A stretch of 34,499 nucleotides of DNA from Bacteroidota bacterium (GTDB lineage Bacteria; Bacteroidota; Bacteroidia; Bacteroidales; B18-G4). A program made the translations under genes and the position numbers. This document shows, one piece after another, positions 8,046 through 16,414 of this stretch (the first letter of the stretch is position 1; the number at the start of each line of letters is the position of its first letter). Location: assembly GCA_018831055.1 (NCBI GenBank), contig JAHJRE010000221.1, positions 1 through 34,499 on the forward strand, written 5' to 3'. The notes beneath the pieces were generated by a model. The model was not told where the DNA came from, did no database searches, and saw only the letters and a program-made list of their open reading frames with translations.

Positions 8046-9209
8046 CTACTTTTTGCGGATGAACAATAGCACGATTATGATCATCAGGGCAGCAATGCCG
8101 CCTCCTGTATAAAACGCCCAGGCATGGCCCCAGGCGACATAAACAACACCTATTATTAATGGACCGATGGTTTGACCAAACCTTAACACCATTCCATTGA
8201 AAGATAAAAATATACCCCTGTATTCGAGCGGGGCTTTATTCGCCATCAATGTTTGCAATGCAGGAATATTGATGCCCTGGGCAATGCCAAATAAGATGAC
8301 CGGAAAAAGTAATTCCCATTCCGATCTTACAAAAGGAATCAGGATCAATGAAACGGCATAAAGAAAGTAAGCAACGATAAAAATTACAATATGGGAGAAT
8401 TTATCAAATAATTTTCCAACAAAAGCCGAGGCTATTGCGGTAGCAAAGGAGGAGGAAGATAATATCAGCCCGATAAAATATGCCTCCGTATGAAAACGGT
8501 CTCCAAGCATAACAGGAATATAGGTCAAATAAGTCCCGTATAGAATGATAAAAGTCAACACCAAAAGGAGAAACAACCCGATCACTTCTTTTTGCACCAG
8601 ATAACCTGCAGTGTTTTTCAGGTAAAGTAAAAACTTCTGGTTTTTCTGTGGTTCAGGATTATTCAGGCAACACGACACCCATATGCCAACAGGTATTGCC
8701 AGGATGGGCAGAAAAAACGGATAATACCAGGCCCCTATTGCCATAACGCCTCCAATAGCAGGATAGAGAGCAGTCCCAATACTAAGGGCACTTGCATTAT
8801 ATCCCATGGCAACGGCCCTATCCCTTCCGGAAAACAAATCCCCAACCAGGGTTACATTCAATGCACCCAGTGAAGCAGCTCCCATACCCTGAATAAATCT
8901 CATCACCAGCAACCATTCATAGGTTTTCATGAAACCACAAGCTGCACCGGAAATTCCGAACAGAAAGAGAGAAGGAATAATCACCGCCTTTCTGCCCAGT
9001 CTGTCTGCCAAAACACCAAGAAAAGGGGTAAGAACAACTCCCGGAAGAGTAAAATACATCATCAAATAGCCAACCTGCTGAGGATTGAGATTAAATACTT
9101 CCTGGACCTTAGGCAAAACAGGGGATAAAGAGGCCACTCCAAGAATGGCCATCAATGTGATACTGAATACAATGTGAAGATTGCGGTTACGGATAATAGT
9201 GTTTGTCAT
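8046..9209 (-). CDS. MFS transporter, DHA1 drug-efflux type
   Basis: A 387-residue polytopic inner-membrane protein with about 12 hydrophobic segments. The signature loop 2-3 motif GVLADRLGRKAVI and the helix 4 motif RFIQGMGAASLGALN place it in the major facilitator superfamily, drug:H+ antiporter-1 group (TetA/Bcr-like). Length and layout are normal for the family. It is divergent from dtd and has no partner gene. The substrate is unknown, since efflux pumps of this group are hard to assign by sequence. Its 3' side carries an eight-G tract in the non-coding gap (about 8024-8031). Confidence 0.88.
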   Translation of the reverse strand: MTNTIIRNRNLHIVFSITLMAILGVASLSPVLPKVQEVFNLNPQQVGYLMMYFTLPGVVLTPFLGVLADRLGRKAVIIPSLFLFGISGAACGFMKTYEWLLVMRFIQGMGAASLGALNVTLVGDLFSGRDRAVAMGYNASALSIGTALYPAIGGVMAIGAWYYPFFLPILAIPVGIWVSCCLNNPEPQKNQKFLLYLKNTAGYLVQKEVIGLFLLLVLTFIILYGTYLTYIPVMLGDRFHTEAYFIGLILSSSSFATAIASAFVGKLFDKFSHIVIFIVAYFLYAVSLILIPFVRSEWELLFPVILFGIAQGINIPALQTLMANKAPLEYRGIFLSFNGMVLRFGQTIGPLIIGVVYVAWGHAWAFYTGGGIAALMIIIVLLFIRKK

Positions 9210-9239
9210 GAGAAGTAAAAATAATAAGAATAGTTTAGC

Positions 9240-9247
9240 TATTTTTG
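9240..9247 (+). promoter_or_regulatory. Bacteroidota -7 promoter element of dtd
   Basis: TATTTTTG fits TAnnTTTG exactly and lies 16 bp before the dtd ATG, giving a very short leader. No matching -33 at normal spacing was found. Confidence 0.45.
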
Positions 9248-9263
9248 ATCATAAAAAAATAAT

Positions 9264-9716
9264 ATGCGTGCAGTAATCCAAAGAGTTGCCAGGGCCTCGG
9301 TCAGCATTGAAGGGAATATTTGCGGAAAAATTGAAAAAGGTATATTGATCCTCCTGGGAATTGAAGAAGCAGATGAATCCACAGATATTGAATGGCTTAG
9401 CGGGAAAATATCCCGACTCAGAATTTTTGATGACGAAAGTGGGGTAATGAACCTCTCCATCACGGAAGCATGCGGCGACATAATGATTGTCAGTCAGTTT
9501 ACCTTACATGCCAGTACTAAAAAAGGTAACCGCCCTTCCTACATCAAGGCTGCACGCCCGGAAAAAGCAATTCCCTTGTATGAAATGTTCATACGTCAGA
9601 TGCATCTTGACACAAACAGACAGCCTCAAACCGGTGAATTCGGGGCCATGATGAAAGTGGAACTGGTTAATGATGGACCCGTTACCATAATCATTGATAG
9701 CAGGAACAGGGAATGA
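9264..9716 (+). CDS. dtd: D-aminoacyl-tRNA deacylase
   Basis: A 150-residue cytosolic enzyme that removes D-amino acids (and Gly from tRNA-Ala) from mischarged tRNA. The N-terminus MRAVIQRVARASVSI, the SQFTL motif (S77-Q-F-T80) and the GPVT motif (138-141) that form the chiral proofreading site are all present, and length is standard. It is followed after 31 bp by a large heptamer-based hairpin that may act as its terminator. Divergent from the MFS gene. Confidence 0.96.
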   Translation: MRAVIQRVARASVSIEGNICGKIEKGILILLGIEEADESTDIEWLSGKISRLRIFDDESGVMNLSITEACGDIMIVSQFTLHASTKKGNRPSYIKAARPEKAIPLYEMFIRQMHLDTNRQPQTGEFGAMMKVELVNDGPVTIIIDSRNRE

Positions 9717-9747
9717 AGACCATGGGAAGATGCAGGTGATGGGCGAT

Positions 9748-9803
9748 GTTGCAGGTTGCAGGTTGCAGGTTACAAGTTGCAACCTGCAACCTGTAGCCTG
9801 CAA
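9748..9803. repeat. Heptamer-built inverted repeat after dtd
   Basis: Eight 7-bp units: GTTGCAG x3, GTTACAA, GTTGCAA, CCTGCAA, CCTGTAG, CCTGCAA. The left and right halves (about 28 bp each, centre 9775/9776) are complementary with only about three mismatches, so the transcript should form a long hairpin. It lies between dtd and pdxJ and could be a terminator or an mRNA-stabilising element. Confidence 0.85.
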
Positions 9804-9821
9804 CCCACTTTTCTTTTTTCC

Positions 9822-9829
9822 TACCTTTG
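9822..9829 (+). promoter_or_regulatory. Bacteroidota -7 promoter element of pdxJ
   Basis: TACCTTTG, an exact TAnnTTTG match, ends 13 bp before the pdxJ ATG at 9843. Confidence 0.55.
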
Positions 9830-9842
9830 CAAAAAATGATTC

Positions 9843-10562
9843 ATGACACGGCTTAGCGTTAACATCAACAAGATCGCCACCCTTCGCAATGCACGCGGAG
9901 GGAATGTCCCCGACCTTCTTAAGGCGGCCAGGGACATTGAGCGTTTCGGTGCCCAGGGTATTACCGTACACCCACGCCCCGATGAAAGACATATACGGTA
10001 CAATGATGTAAGGCTGCTAAAACCCCTGGTTAAAACAGAATTCAATATCGAGGGTAACCCTACAAACGATTTTATCCGCCTTGTCATGGAAGTAATTCCC
10101 CACCAAGTGACCCTGGTACCCGACGATCCCGGACAATTAACTTCCGATCATGGATGGGATACCTTGAAACATAAAAGCTTTCTTCAGGAAGTCATCAAGG
10201 AATTTCATAGTAAAGGTATCCGCGTCTCCATTTTTGTCGACCCTGACCCACAAATGATCCGGCATGCAAAGGAGACCGGAACCGACAGAGTCGAACTCTA
10301 TACCGAAAGCTATGCCTCCGGATATCACCATGACCGCGATAAAGCCATCTCCCCTTTTGTTGAAGCTGCAAAAGTTGCAGTGGAAACAGGGATAGGCCTT
10401 AATGCAGGCCACGACCTCGACCTGGAAAACCTGCGGTTTTTTGCCCAAAACATTCCTGGATTGCTCGAAGTCTCCATCGGACATGCTCTGATAAGTGACG
10501 CTCTGTATTTCGGTCTGGAAAATGCGGTTCAGCTTTATCTCAAGGAACTGAATTATGAATAG
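9843..10562 (+). CDS. pdxJ: Pyridoxine 5'-phosphate synthase
   Basis: A 239-residue TIM-barrel enzyme that condenses 3-amino-1-hydroxyacetone phosphate with 1-deoxy-xylulose 5-phosphate in the DXP-dependent PLP pathway. Diagnostic segments are the start [58 protein letters not shown], and GLNAGHDL near the C-terminal phosphate site. Length is normal. An ATG 7 bp upstream is out of frame. It is flanked on both sides by heptamer hairpins. A nearby PLP enzyme (306-1733) is probably coincidental. Confidence 0.97.
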   Translation: MTRLSVNINKIATLRNARGGNVPDLLKAARDIERFGAQGITVHPRPDERHIRYNDVRLLKPLVKTEFNIEGNPTNDFIRLVMEVIPHQVTLVPDDPGQLTSDHGWDTLKHKSFLQEVIKEFHSKGIRVSIFVDPDPQMIRHAKETGTDRVELYTESYASGYHHDRDKAISPFVEAAKVAVETGIGLNAGHDLDLENLRFFAQNIPGLLEVSIGHALISDALYFGLENAVQLYLKELNYE

Positions 10563-10586
10563 GGTATGAGAAAAGAAAATGACATG

Positions 10587-10640
10587 CTGCAGGTTACAAG
10601 TTGCAGGCTACAGGCTGCAACCTGTAACTTGAAACCTGGG
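10587..10640. repeat. Heptamer-built inverted repeat after pdxJ
   Basis: Units such as CTGCAGG, TTACAAG, TTGCAGG, CTACAGG then CTGCAAC, CTGTAAC, TTGAAAC in 7-bp register. The two halves pair around 10612-10613 with arms of about 24 bp and a few mismatches. Same unit family as the hairpin at 9748-9803, so pdxJ is bracketed by two copies. Likely transcription end of pdxJ. Confidence 0.82.
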
Positions 10641-10682
10641 GTATGCAACCCTCATTTATCATCCTATTGATTATTTTAAAAT

Positions 10683-11456
10683 ATGAATCTTTTTTTCAGG
10701 AAATACGGACAGGGAAAACCGCTGATCATACTCCACGGTATCTTTGGCATTTCTGACAACTGGGTGACATTCGGTAAACGAATTGCCGGAAAAGGCTTTG
10801 AGGTTTTCATTCCCGATCAGCGTAACCATGGTAAATCCATGCATCATCATACTTTCAATTATTATGCTTTGGTCGACGACCTCCATGAATTCATTGAAGA
10901 ACATGGCATACAGGATCCTATTCTGATGGGGCATTCCATGGGAGGAAAAGTAGTTATGCGTTATGCGCTTGAGAATCCTGAATTGGTGAGTAAAGTCGTG
11001 ATCGTGGATGTTAGCCTGCGCACATATGTGACCCAGAACTACCATCGCAGCCTGATCAGAGCCATGCAATCGGCTGATCTTGAAAATGCGGGCACCAGGA
11101 AGGAAGTCGAGGATCAATTAGCACCTCAGATCAAGTCCGAAAGGATCCTGCAGTTCATCATAAAAAACCTTTACTGGAGAGAAAGAAACAAACTTGACTG
11201 GAGATTAAACCTAAAAGCTTTGGACGAAAACCTGGAATCGATGTACGATGGTGTTTTCTATTCAACGCGCTATACAGGTCCGGCACTGTTTATCAGAGGA
11301 GGCAAATCGGATTATATTATTGATGATGACATCAAAGCCATTGAGGAAAAATTTCCCAACGCAACCATACAAACCATACCGGAAGGTACTCATTGGGTCC
11401 ACGCCGATGATCCTGAAGAATTTTTTGCGATAGTTGCCGGATTTCTGGAAAGTTAA
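10683..11456 (+). CDS. Alpha/beta hydrolase, YbfF-like esterase
   Basis: A 257-residue cytosolic alpha/beta hydrolase. The oxyanion region ILHGIFG (17-22), the strand PDQRNHGKS (45-52), the nucleophile elbow GHSMGG with S85, a RGGKSDYI loop before the acid residue, and the C-terminal His in EGTHWVHADDPEEF all fit. This pattern matches YbfF/ABHD11-like acyl esterases. The true substrate is unknown. Only 3 bp separate it from queA, so the two are probably co-transcribed. Confidence 0.9.
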   Translation: MNLFFRKYGQGKPLIILHGIFGISDNWVTFGKRIAGKGFEVFIPDQRNHGKSMHHHTFNYYALVDDLHEFIEEHGIQDPILMGHSMGGKVVMRYALENPELVSKVVIVDVSLRTYVTQNYHRSLIRAMQSADLENAGTRKEVEDQLAPQIKSERILQFIIKNLYWRERNKLDWRLNLKALDENLESMYDGVFYSTRYTGPALFIRGGKSDYIIDDDIKAIEEKFPNATIQTIPEGTHWVHADDPEEFFAIVAGFLES

Positions 11457-11459
11457 AAT

Positions 11460-12686
11460 ATGTTTGATCCTAAGCAGATAACACCGGAAACATATAATTA
11501 CCACCTTCCTGAAGACAGGATTGCAAAATATCCCTTGCACGAAAGAGACGGATCAAAACTACTGGTATACCAGGATGGGCAGGTCAGCCATACTTTTTTC
11601 CGCAGCATTGATACTTTTCTGCCTTCGGATTCGCTGGTTGTATTGAACGAAACCCGTGTTGTACATGCCCGGTTGTTATTTCATAAGGAAACCGGAGCGA
11701 AAATAGAGATTTTCTGTCTTGAGCCCATACATCCTGCTGAGGACATGCAACAAGCGTTTTCAGCTTCATCTCCTGTCATCTGGAAGTGTCTGGTTGGCAA
11801 TGCAAAAAAGTGGAAATCAGGATTACTGAAATTATCCTACCCTGCAAACAGGAAGGAACTGAATCTTTTTGCCAGGAAGATGCAATCAATGGGGGAGGCT
11901 TATCATATTGAATTTTCCTGGGATAATCAGGAACTGACATTCAGCGAAGTACTTCAGCGTGCAGGGATGGTCCCCCTCCCACCCTACCTGAACCGTGAAG
12001 CAGAAGACCAGGATGACAGTCGTTATCAGACGGTTTTTGCGAAAAATGAAGGATCAGTGGCAGCACCAACCGCAGGTCTTCATATAACGAATGAGGTCAT
12101 CAAAAAGCTTGAAGCCCGAAACATCACATTCTCAAAGGTTACCCTTCATGTAAGTGCGGGAACTTTCAAGCCGGTAAGTGCATCCAGCATTGCGGAACAT
12201 GAAATGCATTCGGAAAAGATACAGGCAGAAAAGCATTTCCTGGAAACCATGGTAAAACATGGCAACAAACCGGTAATTGCCGTTGGAACCACTACTCTCA
12301 GAACCATAGAAAGCCTTTACTGGCTCGGCTTCAGGTATCTGCGCGAAGGGAAAATTGATAATTTTCACATCGACCAGTGGGAGCCCTACCAACACAAACC
12401 TAAACTGCTTCCTTCCCGAATAGAAGCATATTCAGGATTATTACAATACATGAATAAGGAAAAAACGGAACAAATCTCAGCCAGTACTCAACTTATTATT
12501 GTTCCAGGATACAGGGTGCAGGTAGCGGATATTCTGATCACCAATTTTCACATGCCCAAAAGTACGTTGCTGATGCTGGTTGCGGCTTTTATCGGTAATG
12601 AATGGAAAGATGCATATGAGTATGCATTAAATAACGATTTCAGATTTTTAAGCTATGGGGACGGGTGCCTGTTTTTCAGAAAATAG
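11460..12686 (+). CDS. queA: S-adenosylmethionine:tRNA ribosyltransferase-isomerase
   Basis: A 408-residue enzyme that adds the epoxycyclopentane unit, from the ribose of SAM, to preQ1 in tRNA, the penultimate step of queuosine synthesis. Seen motifs: YHLPEDRIAKYPLHERDGS at the N-terminus, AAPTAGLHIT, HVSAGTFKPV, VGTTTLRTIESL, and ITNFHMPKSTLLMLVAAF near the end. It is about 50 residues longer than the E. coli protein because of spacers around 80-170 and 320-350, as in other Bacteroidota. Its 3' end overlaps the convergent gene at 12653 by 34 bp. Confidence 0.95.
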   Translation: MFDPKQITPETYNYHLPEDRIAKYPLHERDGSKLLVYQDGQVSHTFFRSIDTFLPSDSLVVLNETRVVHARLLFHKETGAKIEIFCLEPIHPAEDMQQAFSASSPVIWKCLVGNAKKWKSGLLKLSYPANRKELNLFARKMQSMGEAYHIEFSWDNQELTFSEVLQRAGMVPLPPYLNREAEDQDDSRYQTVFAKNEGSVAAPTAGLHITNEVIKKLEARNITFSKVTLHVSAGTFKPVSASSIAEHEMHSEKIQAEKHFLETMVKHGNKPVIAVGTTTLRTIESLYWLGFRYLREGKIDNFHIDQWEPYQHKPKLLPSRIEAYSGLLQYMNKEKTEQISASTQLIIVPGYRVQVADILITNFHMPKSTLLMLVAAFIGNEWKDAYEYALNNDFRFLSYGDGCLFFRK

Positions 12687-13657
12687 CCAATTGCTTTTAG
12701 GATATTCAGAGGTCTTTCCATATCACAGACCAATTGTTCACGGGAATACTCTTTCGGGTTAAAAACGCCTCCGGTGCCTTGTTCCAGTCGTTCCAGCTGA
12801 TCCATGCAAACAAAGCAACGGCTGATGGCCAGGATGAATTTTCTGCGAAAAAGAAACAGATTTTCAGCCTTAAAGCCGGCTTCATCACAGGCATTCATTG
12901 CATCCTGAAGTTTATTAATAAAAATCTTTCTTAACCTACTGATTTTCCCGGAAGCGGTCACTGGGGTACGGATGCCCTGCGGGCTGTCTTTCCAAACGTC
13001 AAAAATATCGTTTCCCAGTTGCATCAGACTACCAAGGCGGAACAGTGCATTTTCCTCCGGCACGGTGGCAGGAATTGTGAATGCACTCCGGTAAAACAGC
13101 AAAGAATAACCTCCTTTATCGTAGGTTATTTCCAGGATGTCATCATAGGAAATTCCGGGATCGGTCTGAAGCAAGCTTTTCTGTTGAGCCAGAAACACTT
13201 TATGAAAATAATGATTGAAATACTCGGGTAAGTCAAGGTTTTGGTAAACATTTTTCAGGAATTCAATAAAGAGTTTTTCAAGTGCAGTTTTAGGTATCCA
13301 GGAGTCAGGATGATTCATCATATCCAGGATCTGCTCATCGCTGAGTCCGGTTTTATCAAAGAAATCGTCATAAAGTCCCGTCAAGGCACCCTGGAAGGTA
13401 CTGCATAAACGTTCCCTTTCCGTCATGGGCCGTCCCCTCAGGGTGCAAATGGCCTCCCCAACAATGGCAGGCACTCCAAATCCATAATAATTCAGGATTT
13501 TTTTGAAGTCTTCCTCATCAAGGGATCCATCATTATCACGACGATACCTGTTAATAACAGGTACAACATGAGCATGCAGAAATTTTCGTTGCCGTTTGAC
13601 ATCCTGAAGTAGATATCTGTATGTGTAAATGGCAGGTATTATTCTTGTAAATCCCAT
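12653..13657 (-). CDS. Class I isoprenoid-synthase-like protein
   Basis: A 334-residue, mostly helical protein without signal peptide. Two acidic motifs stand in the right order and spacing for a class I (ionisation-initiated) isoprenoid synthase: LYDDFFDK (D97-D98-x-x-D101) and QLGNDIFDVWKD (N216-D217-x-x-D220, D224), with TYDKGGYS (178-185) between them, as in squalene/phytoene and terpene cyclases. I cannot name the product. It may be a head-to-head prenyl synthase, a terpene cyclase or a non-canonical member. It stands alone, overlapping the queA 3' end and divergent from tatC. Confidence 0.68.
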   Translation of the reverse strand: MGFTRIIPAIYTYRYLLQDVKRQRKFLHAHVVPVINRYRRDNDGSLDEEDFKKILNYYGFGVPAIVGEAICTLRGRPMTERERLCSTFQGALTGLYDDFFDKTGLSDEQILDMMNHPDSWIPKTALEKLFIEFLKNVYQNLDLPEYFNHYFHKVFLAQQKSLLQTDPGISYDDILEITYDKGGYSLLFYRSAFTIPATVPEENALFRLGSLMQLGNDIFDVWKDSPQGIRTPVTASGKISRLRKIFINKLQDAMNACDEAGFKAENLFLFRRKFILAISRCFVCMDQLERLEQGTGGVFNPKEYSREQLVCDMERPLNILKAIGYFLKNRHPSP

Positions 13658-13790
13658 TAAAAATTCACTGTATATTATTCCTCAAGCAAAAGGTGATTTC
13701 AGTGATCAAGCCAAAACAAATTTATACTTAAAAATCAATATATTCATAAAGTCTGAAGGTTTTCTCCGGTATTTTCATTTGTAAAAACCC

Positions 13791-13798
13791 TATTTTTG
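13791..13798 (+). promoter_or_regulatory. Bacteroidota -7 promoter element of tatC
   Basis: TATTTTTG, an exact TAnnTTTG match 21 bp upstream of the ATG at 13820. It overlaps the earlier in-frame ATG at 13796, which argues against that start. Confidence 0.55.
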
Positions 13799-13819
13799 CA
13801 ATACCTGAAACGAGTCGAT

Positions 13820-14665
13820 ATGCCGGAGGTGATAAGCAACAAGAAGAAAAATAAACCGGATCCTGAAAAGGAAATGTCATTCTGGGAGCACCTGGAAGAA
13901 TTGCGCTGGCATATAGTCCGCTCAGTAGCGGTAATCCTGACCCTTGCCATAGTTGCCTTTATTTTCAGGAACATCATATTTGATGAGATCATCCTTGCCC
14001 CAAAAGATTCAGGATTCATTACCAATCGCTTGCTATGCCGATTATCTGAAATTCTGAACGTACAGGCGCTTTGTCTGGGAAACCTCGATCTGGAAATCAT
14101 CAACATCAAAATGTCGGGGCAATTCATGACACACATGTACGTGAGCATCGTTGCAGGACTTGTACTTGGCTTTCCCTATGTGATGGGTGAGGTTTGGGCA
14201 TTCATCAAACCCGCTCTGAAACCCAGGGAAAGAAAACACTCCGGTGGGGCAGTTTTGGTTTGCTCCTTTTTATTCCTTCTGGGGGTATTATTCAGTTATT
14301 TTCTGATTGTCCCTCTTACCCTGAATTTTTTAGGGACATACCAGGTAAGTGAATCAGTAGCCAATCAGATAGCCCTCAATTCCTACATCAGTACGGTTGT
14401 ATCTGTCACTTTTGCTGTTGGGATTGTTTTTGAGTTACCCATTCTGGTATTCTTCCTGACAAAAGCAGGGATTGTAACACCAGGATTCCTGAAAAAGAAC
14501 AGGAAATATACTCTTGTTATTCTCCTGGTCATTTCAGCCATTATTACACCACCGGATATATTCAGTCAGGTCATGGTTTGTATACCCCTGATGCTGTTAT
14601 ATGAAATTAGCATAGTAATCTCAAAAAGAGCATACAAGCATCGTGAAAACGAATTGGCGGGTTAA
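13820..14665 (+). CDS. tatC: Sec-independent (Tat) protein translocase subunit TatC
   Basis: A 281-residue inner-membrane protein with six predicted helices that binds twin-arginine signal peptides. Diagnostic: the cytoplasmic N-terminus MSFWEHLEELRWHIVRS, the periplasmic loop before FGFPY-like GFPYVMGEVWAFIKPALKPRER, and the later segments FELPILVFFL and ITPPDIFSQVMVCIPL. The start at 13820 is chosen because the -7 element covers the earlier ATG at 13796. No tatA/B gene is adjacent. Its likely clients include the Mo reductase (twin Arg at residues 4-5) and the Rieske protein encoded further right. Confidence 0.95.
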   Translation: MPEVISNKKKNKPDPEKEMSFWEHLEELRWHIVRSVAVILTLAIVAFIFRNIIFDEIILAPKDSGFITNRLLCRLSEILNVQALCLGNLDLEIINIKMSGQFMTHMYVSIVAGLVLGFPYVMGEVWAFIKPALKPRERKHSGGAVLVCSFLFLLGVLFSYFLIVPLTLNFLGTYQVSESVANQIALNSYISTVVSVTFAVGIVFELPILVFFLTKAGIVTPGFLKKNRKYTLVILLVISAIITPPDIFSQVMVCIPLMLLYEISIVISKRAYKHRENELAG

Positions 14666-14738
14666 AGGATAATTCATAAATTATAACGAAATACCGTAAG
14701 AGGGTAAGTCGGGTAGAACAGGAAAAGGTTTAAGTAGC

Positions 14739-14969
14739 TTATTTGTTCTCTTTTTCCTTTTCAGCTTTTTTGATATTGCAGCAGTTGTTGTATGCACATA
14801 TTGCAAAGAGGATCACAGCTACGGCCATAATAAGCCCGGCAATGATAAAATAGCCTTTTGATGACAGTCCGGCACAACAACCAAAGAAACCTGCAAGGAT
14901 GAGAAGTATATAACTGATAAAACCAAAAAATCCGAACAGGATTGCAATATTTACGAGCATGGGTCTCAT
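14739..14969 (-). CDS. Small two-helix membrane protein, unknown function
   Basis: A 76-residue protein with two hydrophobic segments (about 5-32 and 41-62), a Cys pair (GCCAG) between them, a second Cys pair (NNCCN) after helix 2, and a Lys/Glu-rich tail. I do not recognise the family. The start could be M1 or M4. A TATATTTG element on its strand 25 bp upstream supports expression. Four cysteines in a small membrane protein beside a sulfur island are noteworthy, but no function follows from that. Confidence 0.6.
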   Translation of the reverse strand: MRPMLVNIAILFGFFGFISYILLILAGFFGCCAGLSSKGYFIIAGLIMAVAVILFAICAYNNCCNIKKAEKEKENK

Positions 14970-14993
14970 AGCACAGATATTTTTATTTCAATC

Positions 14994-15001
14994 CAAATAT
15001 A
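14994..15001 (-). promoter_or_regulatory. Bacteroidota -7 promoter element
   Basis: TATATTTG on the minus strand, an exact TAnnTTTG match 24 bp before the small membrane protein start. Confidence 0.4.
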
Positions 15002-15033
15002 CGAAATCCTATATATTTTTACTACTATAAAAG

Positions 15034-15049
15034 TGTGATCTTCATCACA
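15034..15049. promoter_or_regulatory. CRP/FNR-type operator upstream of the first regulator
   Basis: TGTGATCTTCATCACA is a perfect 6-bp inverted repeat (TGTGAT-N4-ATCACA) of classical CRP-like form, ending 16 bp before the ATG of the Crp/Fnr gene. Its position near the expected transcription start suggests autoregulation, probably repression. It may equally serve the divergent gene at 14969. Confidence 0.7.
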
Positions 15050-15065
15050 TATAAAAAAGAAATAA

Positions 15066-15755
15066 ATGAATCAAACACAATACCATTGCAGTGAATGTAA
15101 GATCAAGTCGGATGCAGTAGGCACATTAAAGAGAAAAGACCTTGATTTTCTGAGTCAAAACTGCATGGAAATCACCTTAAGAAGGGGAGAAAGCATCATC
15201 CGTCAGGGAACGGTATCGACACACATTGCCTATTTAAAATCAGGGCTTGCAAAAACCCATATGAGCGGGCCTGCCGGGCGGGATCAGATTTTAAAGATTG
15301 TTACACCCGGATATTATATAGGAATCCAGGCCATCATGTTCGACAAGGTACATCGATATTCCGCATCGGCGCTTAACGAGTCAGTGTATTGCTTAATTGA
15401 TTCAAAATCGTTTATGCATTTAGTCCGTCGCAATCAGGTATTTGCCTATGAAATTGTTAAATATCTGAGCATGGATGAGCTTACCTATTACGACCGGTTT
15501 GTAAATCAGTTACAAAAGCATTTAAACGGACGTCTCGCCGACGCGTTAACCTATTTTTCTCAAATGTATGGAGGAAAAGGGGTTTTCCATTTGCCTGTGA
15601 GCAAGACAGATCTTGCCGGGCTGATAGGTTCTTCCCGTGAGAGCGTGTCAAGAGCATTGAAAGAAATGTCTGAAACGGGGGTCATCCGTGTCGACGGAAG
15701 AAAGATCAGTATATTGAATGTGCAGTTACTTGAAAAGATCAGCCGAAGCGGTTAA
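15066..15755 (+). CDS. Crp/Fnr family transcriptional regulator with N-terminal Cys pair
   Basis: A 229-residue regulator: cyclic-nucleotide-type beta-roll (about 20-125), dimer helix, and C-terminal winged HTH. The recognition helix reads SSRESVSRALKEM, with Arg, Glu and Arg in the positions by which E. coli CRP reads TGTGA, matching the TGTGAT/ATCACA palindrome just upstream. It also has cysteines C8, C11, C33 and C109, reminiscent of FNR, which carries an oxygen-labile 4Fe-4S cluster, though the spacing differs. It converges with the rhodanese end of the Psr operon, so it is the likely local regulator. The effector (oxygen, redox, sulfur or NO) is not known. Confidence 0.87.
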   Translation: MNQTQYHCSECKIKSDAVGTLKRKDLDFLSQNCMEITLRRGESIIRQGTVSTHIAYLKSGLAKTHMSGPAGRDQILKIVTPGYYIGIQAIMFDKVHRYSASALNESVYCLIDSKSFMHLVRRNQVFAYEIVKYLSMDELTYYDRFVNQLQKHLNGRLADALTYFSQMYGGKGVFHLPVSKTDLAGLIGSSRESVSRALKEMSETGVIRVDGRKISILNVQLLEKISRSG

Positions 15756-15763
15756 GAAAAATA

Positions 15764-16396
15764 TCAGCACCCCCCTTCAGCAGCGGTACTTTTCTTTTTT
15801 CTAACCGGCATGATCATTTCAGGTTGGTGGTTATCAGGGCTCTCTCCGGAAGCACTGGTATTGATCTCCAACAAAGATGCAAAATCGAAGGCAGGTTCTT
15901 CCACCAGGTAATTGGGAAGATCTTCAACTGCATAAGGATCAATAAGAATCCCTTTAATATAATCATAACCACCGAGGAGAACTTTCACATTCTCTATTCC
16001 AATTTGCTTCAGAAGCATCCAGGGAAGATTAGCCTGACTTTGGTTATTACCATAAAGGACAATAGTAACTGAATCTTTATCCAGCTTTTGCAGGAAAAGC
16101 AGATTATCCTCCTGAAGAAGAACACTGGAGGGAATATTTACTGCTTTCCTGATATGGCCTTGCAGAAAGTCATAAGGAGTCCGCAGATCGATAAGCTGAT
16201 AACCGGAGGCACTATCTTCGAGGGCATAAACAATATCTTCAGGAAATACTTCGTCTACTAACGATAGGGCATTATCGAGGGCTTCACGGGGTGTCAACTG
16301 ATAACCAATATCTGGTTTCCTTACCGAAAGGATTCCAAGAATGATCAGCAGGATAAAGGCCGCAACGATGATCAATATTTTATTTTTTCCATCCAT
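15764..16396 (-). CDS. Membrane-anchored rhodanese-like protein, catalytic Cys lost, C-terminal GGC tail
   Basis: A 210-residue protein with an N-terminal signal anchor (about 6-24) and one rhodanese domain (YQLIDLRTPYDFLQGHI, AVNIPSSVL, VKVLLGGYDYI). The active-site loop, normally CxxGxR, reads YGNNQSQA, so there is no nucleophile. The protein then has a disordered Ser/Asp/Pro linker and ends RKKKSTAAEGGC. The final residue is its only cysteine. The domain should face the periplasm. It is the last gene of the Psr-type operon, 18 bp after a paralogue with the same tail. Inference: a sulfane-sulfur carrier or scaffold using the tail Cys instead of the lost active site. Confidence 0.85.
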   Translation of the reverse strand: MDGKNKILIIVAAFILLIILGILSVRKPDIGYQLTPREALDNALSLVDEVFPEDIVYALEDSASGYQLIDLRTPYDFLQGHIRKAVNIPSSVLLQEDNLLFLQKLDKDSVTIVLYGNNQSQANLPWMLLKQIGIENVKVLLGGYDYIKGILIDPYAVEDLPNYLVEEPAFDFASLLEINTSASGESPDNHQPEMIMPVRKKKSTAAEGGC

Positions 16397-16414
16397 GGTA
16401 TAAATTGTTTGGGA

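Noticed and set aside
13796-13819. Upstream ATG of tatC
   Set aside because: It lies within the likely -7 element 13791-13798, and the extra eight residues are not TatC-like. The start at 13820 is preferred.
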